Source: an uncultured Corynebacterium sp.
GTDB taxonomy: Bacteria; Actinomycetota; Actinomycetes; Mycobacteriales; Mycobacteriaceae
DNA: 47,771 nt
NCBI GenBank assembly: GCA_946220775.1
Contig: CAMIFC010000016.1
Coordinates: forward strand, 1 to 47,771
Reading direction: 5' to 3'
The notes below the pieces were generated by a model. It ran no database searches. It was not told the DNA's origin and saw nothing but the letters and a program-made list of their open reading frames with translations. Of this stretch, positions 1 to 8,742 are shown in pieces. Within the stretch, counting starts at the first letter, position 1; each line of letters opens with the position of its first letter. Made by a program: the position numbers and the translations under genes.

Positions 1-45
1 CGATTAGGGGCTAAAAACGGTCTAATCGGCCTTGCGACGTCGGCC
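1..45. repeat. Palindromic repeat, family A (cut by window edge)
   Basis: CGATTAG (1-7) faces CTAATCG around an A-rich loop containing CTAAAAAC. The same loop core lies inside the much longer perfect palindrome at 35965-36028, so this looks like a diverged copy whose left arm extends beyond the window. No gene is seen before about 290; the rest of 46-289 is C-rich intergenic DNA in which I recognise only the ribosome binding site of the next gene. Confidence 0.55.
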
Positions 46-289
46 TTAATGCAATAACACCTCCTGTACCCCCGAGGGGACCCCGATCGAGCCCGAAAAC
101 GCTCCCACCCACCGGACCTGCTCCCTCCGTCCAACCGCACCACCACCTTCCCCGCACCCACCGCCCAAACCGCACTACGGTTCGCACCTCCCTCCCCGCA
201 ACTCCCCCACAGCATTCCGCGCAGCTCCGCGTTAGGGTCGGAAGTGAAACGAAGAACCCGACTCAACATCCAATCAAGAAGGAGTGCTT

Positions 290-829
290 ATGTCCGCCGA
301 ACAGGATCTCACCAACAAGCGCATCGCCGTCGTCGCCACCGATGGTTTCGAGGATTCAGAGCTCACCAGCCCCGTCGAAGCTGCCGAGGCTGCGGGCGCA
401 CAGGTCGACATCATCTCGCCAGAAGCTGGCACGATTACCGGCAAGAATGGCACCGAAGTAAAGGTCACGAAAACCACCGCCGATGCTGTGGCCAGCGACT
501 ATGCAGGTCTGATTCTCCCCGGTGGCACCGGCAACGCCGACAAGATCCGCATGGATGGCCCCGCCGTCGCGCTCGTCCGCACCTTGGTCGAGGCCGCCGC
601 ACCGACCGCGGTGATCTGCCATGGTGGCTGGATTTTGACGGACGCCAATGTGCTGAACGGGCGCACCCTCACCAGCTATCCATCGATTAAGACTGACTTG
701 GTTAATGCAGGCGCGACCTGGGTGGATGAGGAAGTGCACGTGGATAACGGACTTGTCTCCTCCCGCACCCCAGCCGACCTGCCTGCGTTCAATGCGAAAA
801 TGCTGGAGGCCTTCGCTGCCGCGAAGTAG
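290..829 (+). CDS. PfpI/DJ-1 family protein (type 1 glutamine amidotransferase-like)
   Basis: About 179 residues, the normal length for the single-domain DJ-1/PfpI/YhbO family. The N-terminus has the family pattern (IAVVATDGFEDSELTSPVEA), and the nucleophile elbow AVICHGGW carries the conserved Cys-His pair, here C-H-G-G-W rather than the usual C-H-G-P-W. Members act as glyoxalases, deglycases or stress proteins; the substrate cannot be told from sequence. I chose the ATG at 290 because AAGGAG ends 5 nt before it; a GTG at 284 in the same frame overlaps that Shine-Dalgarno and is less likely. The gene stands alone and converges on thiC. Confidence 0.88.
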   Translation: MSAEQDLTNKRIAVVATDGFEDSELTSPVEAAEAAGAQVDIISPEAGTITGKNGTEVKVTKTTADAVASDYAGLILPGGTGNADKIRMDGPAVALVRTLVEAAAPTAVICHGGWILTDANVLNGRTLTSYPSIKTDLVNAGATWVDEEVHVDNGLVSSRTPADLPAFNAKMLEAFAAAK

Positions 830-846
830 CTCGACTCGGCCGACAC

Positions 847-911
847 CCAGCGCCAGCCAAACTCCCCCCCAGCGCCAGCCACGCCCAGCGCCAGCCACGC
901 CCAGTGCCAGG
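847..911. repeat. Short direct repeats between convergent genes
   Basis: CCCAGCGCCAGCCA occurs three times (about 847, 869 and 885), followed by the variant CCCAGTGCCAG at 900. The repeats fill the 100-bp spacer between the stop codons of the PfpI-like gene and thiC. No terminator hairpin with a T-run is visible here. Confidence 0.5.
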
Positions 912-929
912 CCCGCGCCTCAGAGCCTC

Positions 930-2729
930 CTACTGCGCACTAATCGGCAAGTAGAGCCGGTCGCCCTGCTCCGTAAACTCACGGGACATCTCGGCCATAC
1001 CTTCTTCGATGGCCTCTTGGCTGGTCAGGCCGTGTTCCTTCGCGTAGTCGCGCACGTCCTGGCTGATCCGCATGGAGCAGAACTTTGGCCCGCACATGGA
1101 GCAGAAGTGCGCGGTCTTCGCTGGTTCCGCCGGTAGCGTCTCATCGTGGTACTCCAGCGCAGTGTCCGGGTCAAGCGCCAGCGCGAACTGGTCATGCCAG
1201 CGGAACTCGAAGCGCGCCTTCGACAACGCATCGTCCCGCTCCTGCGCCTTCGGGTGCTGTTTACCCAGGTCAGCAGCATGCGCCGCGATCTTGTAGGTGA
1301 TTACACCCACCTTCACGTCATCACGGTTCGGCAGGCCCAGGTGCTCCTTCGGGGTGACGTAGCACAGCATTGCCGTGCCAGCCTGCCCGATGATCGCTGC
1401 ACCAATGGCGGACGTGATGTGGTCGTAGCCCGGCGCGATATCGGTCGCCAACGGCCCCAAGGTGTAGAACGGCGCGTCGTCGCACCAGTCTTGTTCCCAT
1501 TCCACGTTGTCTGGAATCTTGTGCATCGGAATGTGGCCAGGACCTTCGATCATGACTTGAGCGCCACGCGATTTTGCAATTCTCGTCAATTCGCCGAGGG
1601 TCTTGAGCTCGCTGAGCTGAGCTTCGTCGTTGGCGTCCGCAATCGAACCGGGACGCAGACCGTCACCGAGCGAGAACGTGACGTCATAGCTGGCCAGGAT
1701 GTCGCAAAGCTCCTCGAAGTTCGTATAGAGGAAGGATTCGCGGTGTTCCCTAAGGCACCATGCGGCCATGATTGAGCCGCCGCGGGAGACGATTCCGGTG
1801 ACGCGTTCGGCAGCCAGCGGCACGTAGCGCAGCAGCACGCCCGCGTGGACGGTCATGTAGTCCACGCCTTGTTCGCACTGCTCAATGATGGTGTCGCGAT
1901 AGATTTCCCAGGTCAGCTTGTTCGGGTCGCCGTTGACTTTTTCGAGCGCCTGGTAGATCGGCACGGTCCCCACTGGCACCGGCGAGTTCCGCAAGATCCA
2001 TTCGCGCGTTTCGTGGATGTCATCGCCGGTGGATAGGTCCATGATCGTGTCGGCACCCCAGCGGGTCGCCCACACCATCTTTTCGACTTCCTCGGAGATC
2101 GAGCTGGTTACCGCGGAGTTTCCGATGTTCGTGTTGATCTTCACCGCGAAGTTGCGGCCAATGATCATTGGTTCGATCTCTGGGTGTTTGTGGTTCGCGG
2201 TGATTACAGCGCGTCCGGCGGCGACTTCCTTGCGCACAAATTCTGGTTCGAAGCCCTCGCGAGCTGCGATGAAGCTCATTTCCGGAGTAATGATCCCCGC
2301 CCGCGCCCACGCCAGCTGCGTACGCACCTTCAGTTCCGGGTGTTCCTCGGAGGCCGGTACCGCCGCTGGCTTTTCCCACTCGTCGCGCGTTTTCGCCAGG
2401 CCCGTTTTCAGATCAATTTCCACATCAGTTTCGGTGTACACACCAGAGGTGTCGTAGACCTCGAAGTCCTCGCCGGTGGTCAGTTCGATCGCGCGAGCTG
2501 GAATCCGCAGCGTGGTCGTGGTGCCATCGGTGTTGGTGTGTTCGACATCGCGGTAGACCTTGTGGCTCCGGTAGATCGGCCCGGTCGTGACTTCGCCGTC
2601 TTTCGGCGGTGCGGATTTTTGCTTCTTCGCGGCCTTGCGCGCGTTGGTTTCCGCTTCGACTGCGAGTTTCTTCGCGTCCTCGTTGCTCATCGCGTTTTCA
2701 CGGAATGTGCGGTCTTTGGGTGCGACCAT
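930..2729 (-). CDS. thiC: Phosphomethylpyrimidine synthase ThiC
   Basis: Radical-SAM enzyme that rearranges aminoimidazole ribotide to hydroxymethylpyrimidine phosphate in thiamine synthesis. The 599-residue protein has the ThiC-type C-terminal cluster motif CSMCGPKFC (C-x2-C-x4-C), the conserved stretch TMSTGD-like MDLSTGDDIHETRE, and MIEGPGHIPMHKI. An in-frame ATG at 2750 exists, but it lies inside the conserved 3' part of the TPP riboswitch (ATGCCGGCGAAGG), so I place the start at 2729, just behind GAAGGAAGG. The only visible regulation is by that riboswitch. Gene and product are confidently recognised. Confidence 0.95.
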   Translation of the reverse strand: MVAPKDRTFRENAMSNEDAKKLAVEAETNARKAAKKQKSAPPKDGEVTTGPIYRSHKVYRDVEHTNTDGTTTTLRIPARAIELTTGEDFEVYDTSGVYTETDVEIDLKTGLAKTRDEWEKPAAVPASEEHPELKVRTQLAWARAGIITPEMSFIAAREGFEPEFVRKEVAAGRAVITANHKHPEIEPMIIGRNFAVKINTNIGNSAVTSSISEEVEKMVWATRWGADTIMDLSTGDDIHETREWILRNSPVPVGTVPIYQALEKVNGDPNKLTWEIYRDTIIEQCEQGVDYMTVHAGVLLRYVPLAAERVTGIVSRGGSIMAAWCLREHRESFLYTNFEELCDILASYDVTFSLGDGLRPGSIADANDEAQLSELKTLGELTRIAKSRGAQVMIEGPGHIPMHKIPDNVEWEQDWCDDAPFYTLGPLATDIAPGYDHITSAIGAAIIGQAGTAMLCYVTPKEHLGLPNRDDVKVGVITYKIAAHAADLGKQHPKAQERDDALSKARFEFRWHDQFALALDPDTALEYHDETLPAEPAKTAHFCSMCGPKFCSMRISQDVRDYAKEHGLTSQEAIEEGMAEMSREFTEQGDRLYLPISAQ

Positions 2730-2730
2730 G

Positions 2731-2831
2731 TTTCCTTCCTTCGCCGGCATGATCCGGTCAGGTTCAGGCGGTCGGCCGGTTTCCCTCGGCCCTCTCAGCG
2801 CGCGGGTCGTTTTTAGGACGCCACCCCGTCG
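2731..2831 (-). promoter_or_regulatory. TPP riboswitch (THI element) of thiC
   Basis: Read on the minus strand the block has the signature elements in order: GGGGTG, then GCTGAGAGGG, then CCTGACCGGATCATGCCGG followed by CGAAGGAAGG just before the thiC start. These are the pyrimidine- and pyrophosphate-sensor core motifs of the thiamine pyrophosphate riboswitch. Because the core runs directly into the Shine-Dalgarno, translational occlusion is the likely mode of control. The segment just after GGGGTG contains one copy of the octamer GGACGCCA (plus strand 2816-2823). Confidence 0.93.
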
Positions 2832-3047
2832 AACTCATTGCCAACTTCAGGTGCGGTGGCCGTGCGGCCACCAGTTGCGTCGCAGGTTTACGAAGCGCAC
2901 TCCCGCGGATGTTTAGTTGTTCGCGTCACACCATACACAACAGGCCGGACACGCGCAGTGCCGTAGGCTTATTCAACTTCGCGCCGATGCAATACGCCCC
3001 CTATGGCTGGTAATCCGTGACGTTTTCTGCACCAAGCGCCTTCGCCC

Positions 3048-4872
3048 CTAGATTCTCTTGACCCGAGAACGTCGCTGACCTGCGATCATGCCAAAAACCG
3101 CGGCCAAAGTTATCAAAACCCACATCAAAACGAGCATCCCCCACGGCACGTCCAGAGGATAGCTCACCCCAAGCGATTCAAGCAGTTTCTGAACTTGATG
3201 CACCGCCGCACCAAGACCACAGGCCGTCATAATTCCGGACGCTAGCGCAACAACAAACCCAACTAACCCGAATACAAGAAGATTAGATCGTCGGCTCATC
3301 CCCAACCGGGCCAGCGACGAATAGACCCTCCGCCTATCCACCGAATATCCAACAATGCTGTAAAGGAATCCCAACACCGCAACGATCGACACCCCACCGA
3401 TCATGGAAAATACAGACAACATCTGCGAACTCTGCACCGACTTCAAGTCAGCATCCACGAATTGCTGAATCGTCTGCCACTGAGCACTCGGGAACTCCGC
3501 GGCGATCTCATCAATGCCACCAGCCGCCGTTGCATATGCCCGCGCCCGCACATTATCCTCTGCGCTTATAGGAAACGATGTTGCGTTCACACCAAAGATC
3601 GAATACGGGGCACTGAGTGCAACCACCTCGAGGTCCCGTCGCCGCCCTGAATCATCGACGATCACAATCGAATCTCCAATTCGGTAGCGCGCCCCATCCG
3701 CAAGAATCTTATTCCCCTCAACTGCGGCCAGACTCCCCTCGGCGATCGACGTCGGCTTCACCATCGTCTGAAACTCCTTCGGATCAAACCGAATAACCGG
3801 CGCTTGCTCCGCTGCTTTATCCCCATACATCCAGCCACCGTCATAGCTGAATGAGGAAACCACAACGCTTGAATCAGTTCGCTTCACAGCATCAGTTGTG
3901 ATCGCATCCGCAGAAATGGAATGCAAGGCCATATACTTCCCCGCAGAAGACGATGTCAACGTCAACATCGCGCTCGTACCGCCTACTCCAAGTAAGAGCG
4001 AAGCGATCAAGGCGATGGAGCTAAGCCGCATCGCATCAGCAGTGATCAACCCACCAACAGGTAAGCCGGCTACTCCCCACCTGCGGATCACGTGGCCAGC
4101 AGCCACAATGATTAACGGCACAATGCACCAAGTCGCTAACAGCGCGGCGAACATCACGCCAAATGTCATTTCGTTGATGTTATTCATAGTGGGCTGCTGG
4201 CGGAGGAGGGCGACCAGGCCCACGAAAAATGCAATAAAACCGACCATCCGCAGGATGATTTGTAGCAGTGACCGGTTGCGATGCTTCTTCCTCACACGAT
4301 GACCAATTCTGGTCACCACACCCGAGGTTCTGATCACCACCATAGCCGAAAACGCCAGAAGAACAGTAACAATAACACCACTGACCATCCCTGACGTGGC
4401 TATTTCAACATCGGCAACAGACAGTCCCCATCGCCAAAATCCGCCGATGCGCCCACTGGGCAGCAGGGGATAAGGCAAACGACGCAACAAAACCCACAGC
4501 AGCACACGCAACAGCGATGAGAACAAACCCCACCGCAATCTTTAGCCTCGAAACCCCATAGATCCGCAATGATTGAATAGTCCTTCGGGCACTAGACATC
4601 ATGAATTGCGTAATAGCGGCCTGCATCAATAAGGCGACGATCACTGCAATAGCAGCAACAAGGAAGCTATATGTGCTGATCCCATCAAGGACATTGATCC
4701 TCTGGATCAATGTCGTGGTCATGTTAGGGCTGCCCTTCAGCTCGTTAGACCTGTTGGCAGCGCTGATTGCGGTGTTGAATACACCACTGAGAATCCCGAC
4801 AAGCAACGAGGTGATGATTATTTGAGATACGAACGCAAGGCGATGTCCCCGCCACATCACAGAAAGAATCAT
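3048..4872 (-). pseudogene. FtsX/MacB-like ABC transporter permease, frameshifted
   Basis: The N-terminal part reads from 4872 in one frame (about 140 residues with transmembrane helices, starting MILSVMWRGHRLAFVSQ). The remainder continues to 3048 in another frame with further helices, an extracytoplasmic domain and the typical FtsX C-terminal helices with a SVDRRR-type cytoplasmic turn. The switch lies at about 4420-4480 and fits one extra base, so the full protein would be about 600 residues. It overlaps the ATPase gene by 4 bp (ATGA), so the two form an ABC export/lipoprotein-release or peptide-resistance type transporter. Either a real pseudogene or a sequence error; substrate unknown. 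Confidence 0.8.
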
Positions 4873-5690
4873 TTCAGCTCCCGGCGATATTCCGTATCGT
4901 CGTCGTTCGCCTGAAAGAGCTCTTCGCTAGTCGGAGATTCAATGACTCGCGAAATCTGGCCATCATTCAGCTCCAGCACCTTGTCAGCCTGGGACGCAAC
5001 ATCCACATCATGGGTCACCATAATCACCGTGACCCCCGACGCAGCTATATCCTTCAACAGTTGAACAACCATCTGGGCGTTGTCTTCATCCAACGCACCA
5101 GTCGGTTCATCGGCAAAGATGACCGAAGGGTTCACGCTAATCGCTCTGGCGATAGCCACGCGTTGGCACTGCCCACCAGAGAGTTCGTCGGGTCGCTTGT
5201 CTTCGAATCCCTCCAACCCCACACGGCGAAGAGCCTCCGCTGCAGAAAGCCCTGATCGACGCCCACCACTCACCTTTTGCCCCAACACAATGTTCTCCCG
5301 GGCTGTAAGGAATTCTAGGAGGTTATAATCCTGGAAGATCGTGGTTGTCTTGTGCGCCCGCAGACGAGAGCGCTCCCGGTCACCGATGTCAAAAATATTT
5401 TTCTTGTCGTAGTACACAGATCCAGATGTCACCGGCTCGATTCCTGACATGACATTCAGCAATGTTGACTTACCGGACCCCGACCGCCCCATGAGCGCTA
5501 CGAAGACTCCCTCTTCAAAGACGTAGCTGATCTCTTTCAGGACAGGCCCATCCGCCTCCCGGAAAACCTTCGTAACTGAGCTGAGCTCGATTCTCACAAT
5601 GTGCTTCTCTCCTGTCCCTAGCAGATGCACCTCACCCTCAGCTGGTTTTGCAACAGGCTGTTGCCGACGTGAACCAAGGACATAAGTCAT
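4869..5690 (-). CDS. ABC transporter ATP-binding protein (LolD/MacB type)
   Basis: Nucleotide-binding subunit with Walker A GRSGSGKST, a Q-loop (IFQDYNLLEFLTA), signature LSGGQCQRVAIARA, Walker B VIFADEPTGALD and H-loop VTHD. This pattern is typical of the MacB/LolD/FtsE branch that works with FtsX-fold permeases, which matches the overlapping downstream permease. The ATG at 5690 has AGGG 6 nt upstream. A GTG at 5597 preceded by AGGAGA would remove a 31-residue extension that family members normally lack, so the start is uncertain. The cassette has no copies of the window's common octamer GGACGCCA, consistent with acquisition. Confidence 0.9.
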   Translation of the reverse strand: MTYVLGSRRQQPVAKPAEGEVHLLGTGEKHIVRIELSSVTKVFREADGPVLKEISYVFEEGVFVALMGRSGSGKSTLLNVMSGIEPVTSGSVYYDKKNIFDIGDRERSRLRAHKTTTIFQDYNLLEFLTARENIVLGQKVSGGRRSGLSAAEALRRVGLEGFEDKRPDELSGGQCQRVAIARAISVNPSVIFADEPTGALDEDNAQMVVQLLKDIAASGVTVIMVTHDVDVASQADKVLELNDGQISRVIESPTSEELFQANDDDTEYRRELK

Positions 5691-5927
5691 TCGTCACCCT
5701 ATGGGGCTCACAGTACTCCCCCCACCAGCTCAATCCAGCTTCCAACTACCGTCTAACGAGCTCCATTCCTGAGAGCCGCATATGTACACCGAATCGACAC
5801 ATCATTGTTGTGCCCCTAGGTACTCACCCGAAGCGCAAATCGCCAACCAGCACACATCCCAGCAACCGGCACCCCAGCAAACAGCAATAATTCCCATCAG
5901 CTGGACACCCCAACCCACCTTGCGAGA

Positions 5928-5956
5928 ATGACAAGCTTAAAGGCGTGCGCTACACT
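5928..5956 (+). promoter_or_regulatory. leuA promoter (leaderless)
   Basis: ATGACA at 5928-5933, a 17-nt spacer, then TACACT at 5951-5956: good matches to -35/-10 elements. The distance from the -10 box to the ATG at 5964 is 7 nt, so transcription is predicted to start at or next to the first base of the leader peptide. The 5691-5927 segment upstream holds nothing else that I recognise. Confidence 0.72.
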
Positions 5957-5963
5957 TGTCGCC

Positions 5964-6017
5964 ATGATCACACAGCGCGCGATTCTCCTTAGTTGCCGCG
6001 GCGGGGCTCAGGTCTAG
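5964..6017 (+). CDS. leuL: leuA leader peptide (attenuation)
   Basis: Seventeen codons, MITQRAILLSCRGGAQV, ending in TAG. It contains Ile-Leu-Leu (ATT CTC CTT) followed by the CRGG sequence seen in actinobacterial leuA/ilvB-type leader peptides. It is followed at once by a strong hairpin and then leuA. Stalling at the leucine codons when leucyl-tRNA is scarce would prevent the hairpin and let leuA be transcribed. Too short for ordinary ORF calling. The predicted transcription start at its ATG means it would be translated from a leaderless message. Confidence 0.78.
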   Translation: MITQRAILLSCRGGAQV

Positions 6018-6065
6018 ACCGACCGGCTCCCTGTCGCGGAGTTTGGTGTTGCCGGTCGGATTTTG
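6018..6065 (+). terminator. leuA attenuator hairpin
   Basis: CCGACCGGC (6019-6027) pairs perfectly with GCCGGTCGG (6051-6059) and is followed by ATTTTGGGG, a short T-run. The left arm starts right after the leader-peptide stop codon. The arrangement (leader peptide, GC-rich stem, T-tract, then about 110 nt to leuA) is that of a transcription attenuator. Confidence 0.75.
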
Positions 6066-6173
6066 GGGTAGAACTTAAGAATACGCAATGTGAGTTGCGC
6101 CACCCTGACCACAAATCACCAACCAACTAGGTTCATCAAAACCTAGTTTGATCACAGACTAAGGAACGCGACA

Positions 6174-7994
6174 ATGACGATCTCTCAATCTTCCGACTCC
6201 TTCATCTCCGCACCAGCACAGGTCAACAAGCCTGCCGGCGACATCCCAGCTGGCCAGCCCGCGTGGAATAAGCAGCGGAACTCGCAGATGTCCCACGACC
6301 GCTACCTGCCGTTCTTCCAGGAAGTCGACCACATCACGCTGCCAGATCGCACTTGGCCAGACAAGGTCATCGACCGCGCTCCACAGTGGTGCGCTGTTGA
6401 CCTGCGCGACGGCAACCAGGCACTGATCGACCCAATGAGCCCAGAGCGTAAGCGTCGCATGTTCGACCTGCTGGTGGAGATGGGTTACAAGGAGATCGAG
6501 GTCGGCTTCCCCTCCGCGTCCCAAACGGACTTCGACTTCGTCCGTGAGATCATCGAAGAAAACAAGATCCCAGAGGACGTCACCATCCAGGTGCTGGTCC
6601 AGGCTCGCGAGCACCTGATCCGCCGCACCTTCGAAGCCTGCGCAGGCGCCAAGAACGTCATCGTGCACTTCTACAATTCCACCTCTGAACTGCAGCGACG
6701 CGTGGTGTTCCGCAAGGATAAGAAAGCGATCAAGAAGCTGGCTACCGACGCAGCCACCCTGGTCAAGGAGATCGCGAAGGACTACCCAGACACCAACTGG
6801 CGCTGGGAATACTCCCCAGAATCCTTCACTGGAACCGAGGTCGAATACGCGAAGGAAGTTTGTGATGCGGTGGTTGACGTCATCGATCCGACCCCCGAAA
6901 ATCCGATCATCCTGAACCTGCCCTCGACCGTCGAAATGATCACGCCGAATGTCTACGCTGATTCGATCGAGTGGATGCACCGCAACCTGAATCGTCGTGA
7001 TTCCATCATTCTGTCGCTGCACCCGCACAATGATCGTGGCACTGGCGTCGCGACTGCGGAGCTGGGCTACATGGCTGGCGCCGACCGCATCGAAGGCTGC
7101 CTGTTTGGCAACGGCGAGCGCACCGGCAACGTCTGCCTGGTCACCCTGGGCCTGAATATGATGACGCAGGGAGTGGATCCGCAGATCGACTTCTCCGACA
7201 TCGACCAGGTCCGCCGCACCGTCGAGTACTGCAACCAGCTGCGCGTCCCGGAACGTCACCCATACGGCGGTGACCTGGTGTTTACCGCGTTCTCCGGCTC
7301 GCACCAGGACGCGATCAACAAGGGCCTGGCCGCAATGGCGGAGCACAACGAGTCCGTCAACAAGGCCACCTGGGAGGTTCCCTACCTGCCCATCGACCCG
7401 AAGGACGTCGGCCGCTCCTACGAAGCAGTGATTCGAGTGAACTCCCAGTCCGGTAAGGGTGGCGTGGCCTACATCATGAAGACGGACCACACTCTGGACC
7501 TGCCGCGCCCGATGCAGGTCGAGTTCTCCGGCATCGTGCAGGCCGTCACCGACGCCGAAGGCGGCGAGGTTAACCCGAAGGCCATGTGGGATATCTTCGC
7601 CGGCGAGTACCTGGATCGCACCACGCCCATCGATATCGTCTCGCTGACGGTCGACGATGGTCAGGGCGAAGGCAAGGAATCCAAGGTCACCGCCCAAATC
7701 GAGTTCACTTCGCAGGACGCCAATGGCAACCACTCCACCCAGGCCAAAACAATTCAGGGCCGCGGTAACGGCCCTGTTGCCGCCTACTGCAACGCGCTGG
7801 AGCAACTGGGCATTGACGTTGAAGTTCAGGAGTACTCCCAACACGCCCGCACCAGCGGCGATGATGCCGAGGCAGCCGCCTACGTACTGGCAGAGGTTGA
7901 TGGTCAGCGAGTATGGGGTGTCGGTATTGCTGGCTCCATCACTTATGCCTCGCTGAAGGCCGTGACCTCCGCGGTGAACCGCGCGCGTCGCTAA
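6174..7994 (+). CDS. leuA: 2-isopropylmalate synthase LeuA
   Basis: First committed enzyme of leucine synthesis: acetyl-CoA plus 2-oxoisovalerate gives 2-isopropylmalate. The 606-residue length and N-terminal extension match the actinobacterial LeuA form. The TIM-barrel has the metal/active-site motif DLRDGNQAL, the HxH metal motif in LHPHNDRGTG, and GCLFGNGERTGN. A C-terminal LeuA-dimer regulatory domain (about residues 480-600), the site of leucine feedback inhibition in the family, is present. AAGGA precedes the ATG by 8 nt. Expression is predicted to be under the leader peptide/attenuator at 5964-6065, and the gene ends at a strong terminator at 8080. Confidence 0.97.
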   Translation: MTISQSSDSFISAPAQVNKPAGDIPAGQPAWNKQRNSQMSHDRYLPFFQEVDHITLPDRTWPDKVIDRAPQWCAVDLRDGNQALIDPMSPERKRRMFDLLVEMGYKEIEVGFPSASQTDFDFVREIIEENKIPEDVTIQVLVQAREHLIRRTFEACAGAKNVIVHFYNSTSELQRRVVFRKDKKAIKKLATDAATLVKEIAKDYPDTNWRWEYSPESFTGTEVEYAKEVCDAVVDVIDPTPENPIILNLPSTVEMITPNVYADSIEWMHRNLNRRDSIILSLHPHNDRGTGVATAELGYMAGADRIEGCLFGNGERTGNVCLVTLGLNMMTQGVDPQIDFSDIDQVRRTVEYCNQLRVPERHPYGGDLVFTAFSGSHQDAINKGLAAMAEHNESVNKATWEVPYLPIDPKDVGRSYEAVIRVNSQSGKGGVAYIMKTDHTLDLPRPMQVEFSGIVQAVTDAEGGEVNPKAMWDIFAGEYLDRTTPIDIVSLTVDDGQGEGKESKVTAQIEFTSQDANGNHSTQAKTIQGRGNGPVAAYCNALEQLGIDVEVQEYSQHARTSGDDAEAAAYVLAEVDGQRVWGVGIAGSITYASLKAVTSAVNRARR

Positions 7995-8079
7995 AAGTGG
8001 TGGCCTCCTGCATTTTTCTCCCAGTAGCTGGTAAGGAGATGCCGCTAGCCTGTTTCCTGAATGTAACCTAGCAAGCAGC

Positions 8080-8124
8080 AAAAAGGGGTGGAACGGGGCG
8101 TAGTGCACCCGTTCCACCCTTTTT
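8080..8124 (+). terminator. Rho-independent terminator after leuA
   Basis: GGGTGGAACGGG pairs with CCCGTTCCACCC (12 bp) around a 10-nt loop, with an A-run before and a T-run after, so it could work in both directions. It ends 20 bp before the tetR start. Confidence 0.88.
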
Positions 8125-8144
8125 GAGTATGACCAGTACGAAGG

Positions 8145-8738
8145 ATGAAACGAAAAGCCATGACAACGCGAGAAAAGATCTTGCATGCCACCCAATTGAT
8201 CCTCGTTGAAGAAGGGATCTTGGCAGTCACTACTAATCGGATTGCTGCTCGGGCTGAGATCAATATCGCGACGCTCTACAAGCATTTTCCAAATAAACAG
8301 TCCATCCTCGCGGTACTGCTAAAAGAACTCGAAGACGAACGCATCCGCCATATTTCTGAGAATGCTGCTTCGATCACAACGAACGAAGCTTGGATTTCTT
8401 GGGGCCAAGAGATAGTGGAAGCAATGACTCGTTTTCGCAAGGAACGCCCAACACTAAAGGTCTTGCGATCTGCCGTTCCCCTGTTCGAAGAGTTACGAGA
8501 AATCGATGCACAGTCCTCTCGGGACGCGGCAGTTGCAGCCTCCCAGAACATCGAAGGGCGGACCTCCGCTGCAAAGGATGAGATCATCGAGTTTTTCGAG
8601 CTAGCGTCGCACTTAGTATCCCATACATTAGACGCACACTCCGCCAGCGAAGATTGCTTCTCTCACCGGTTGAATGCACTCGAAGGGATGCTCGCGGGGA
8701 GCTATGAGTACCTGAAACAACTTTCAAAAAGCTCCTAG
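8145..8738 (+). CDS. TetR family transcriptional regulator
   Basis: 197 residues with a classical N-terminal TetR helix-turn-helix: TREKILHATQLILVEEG, then VTTNRIAARAEINIATLYKHFPNKQSIL, at about residues 8-50. The rest is a helical ligand-binding/dimer domain that cannot be assigned to a ligand. Starts at 8145 and 8160 (MTTREK) are both possible; neither has a well-spaced Shine-Dalgarno. It ends 4 bp from the end of the opposing APC permease, so it probably regulates that operon; a candidate operator lies upstream of maoC at 12267-12282. Confidence 0.9.
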   Translation: MKRKAMTTREKILHATQLILVEEGILAVTTNRIAARAEINIATLYKHFPNKQSILAVLLKELEDERIRHISENAASITTNEAWISWGQEIVEAMTRFRKERPTLKVLRSAVPLFEELREIDAQSSRDAAVAASQNIEGRTSAAKDEIIEFFELASHLVSHTLDAHSASEDCFSHRLNALEGMLAGSYEYLKQLSKSS

Positions 8739-8742
8739 GTTT

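Noticed and set aside
2750..2750. ATG at 2750 as the thiC start
   Set aside because: The codon belongs to the conserved riboswitch core; the better Shine-Dalgarno precedes 2729.
6159..8285. 708-residue minus-strand open frame across leuA
   Set aside because: It is the antisense of a well-supported, fully conserved leuA; its sequence shows no family motifs and its length stems from codon bias on the other strand.
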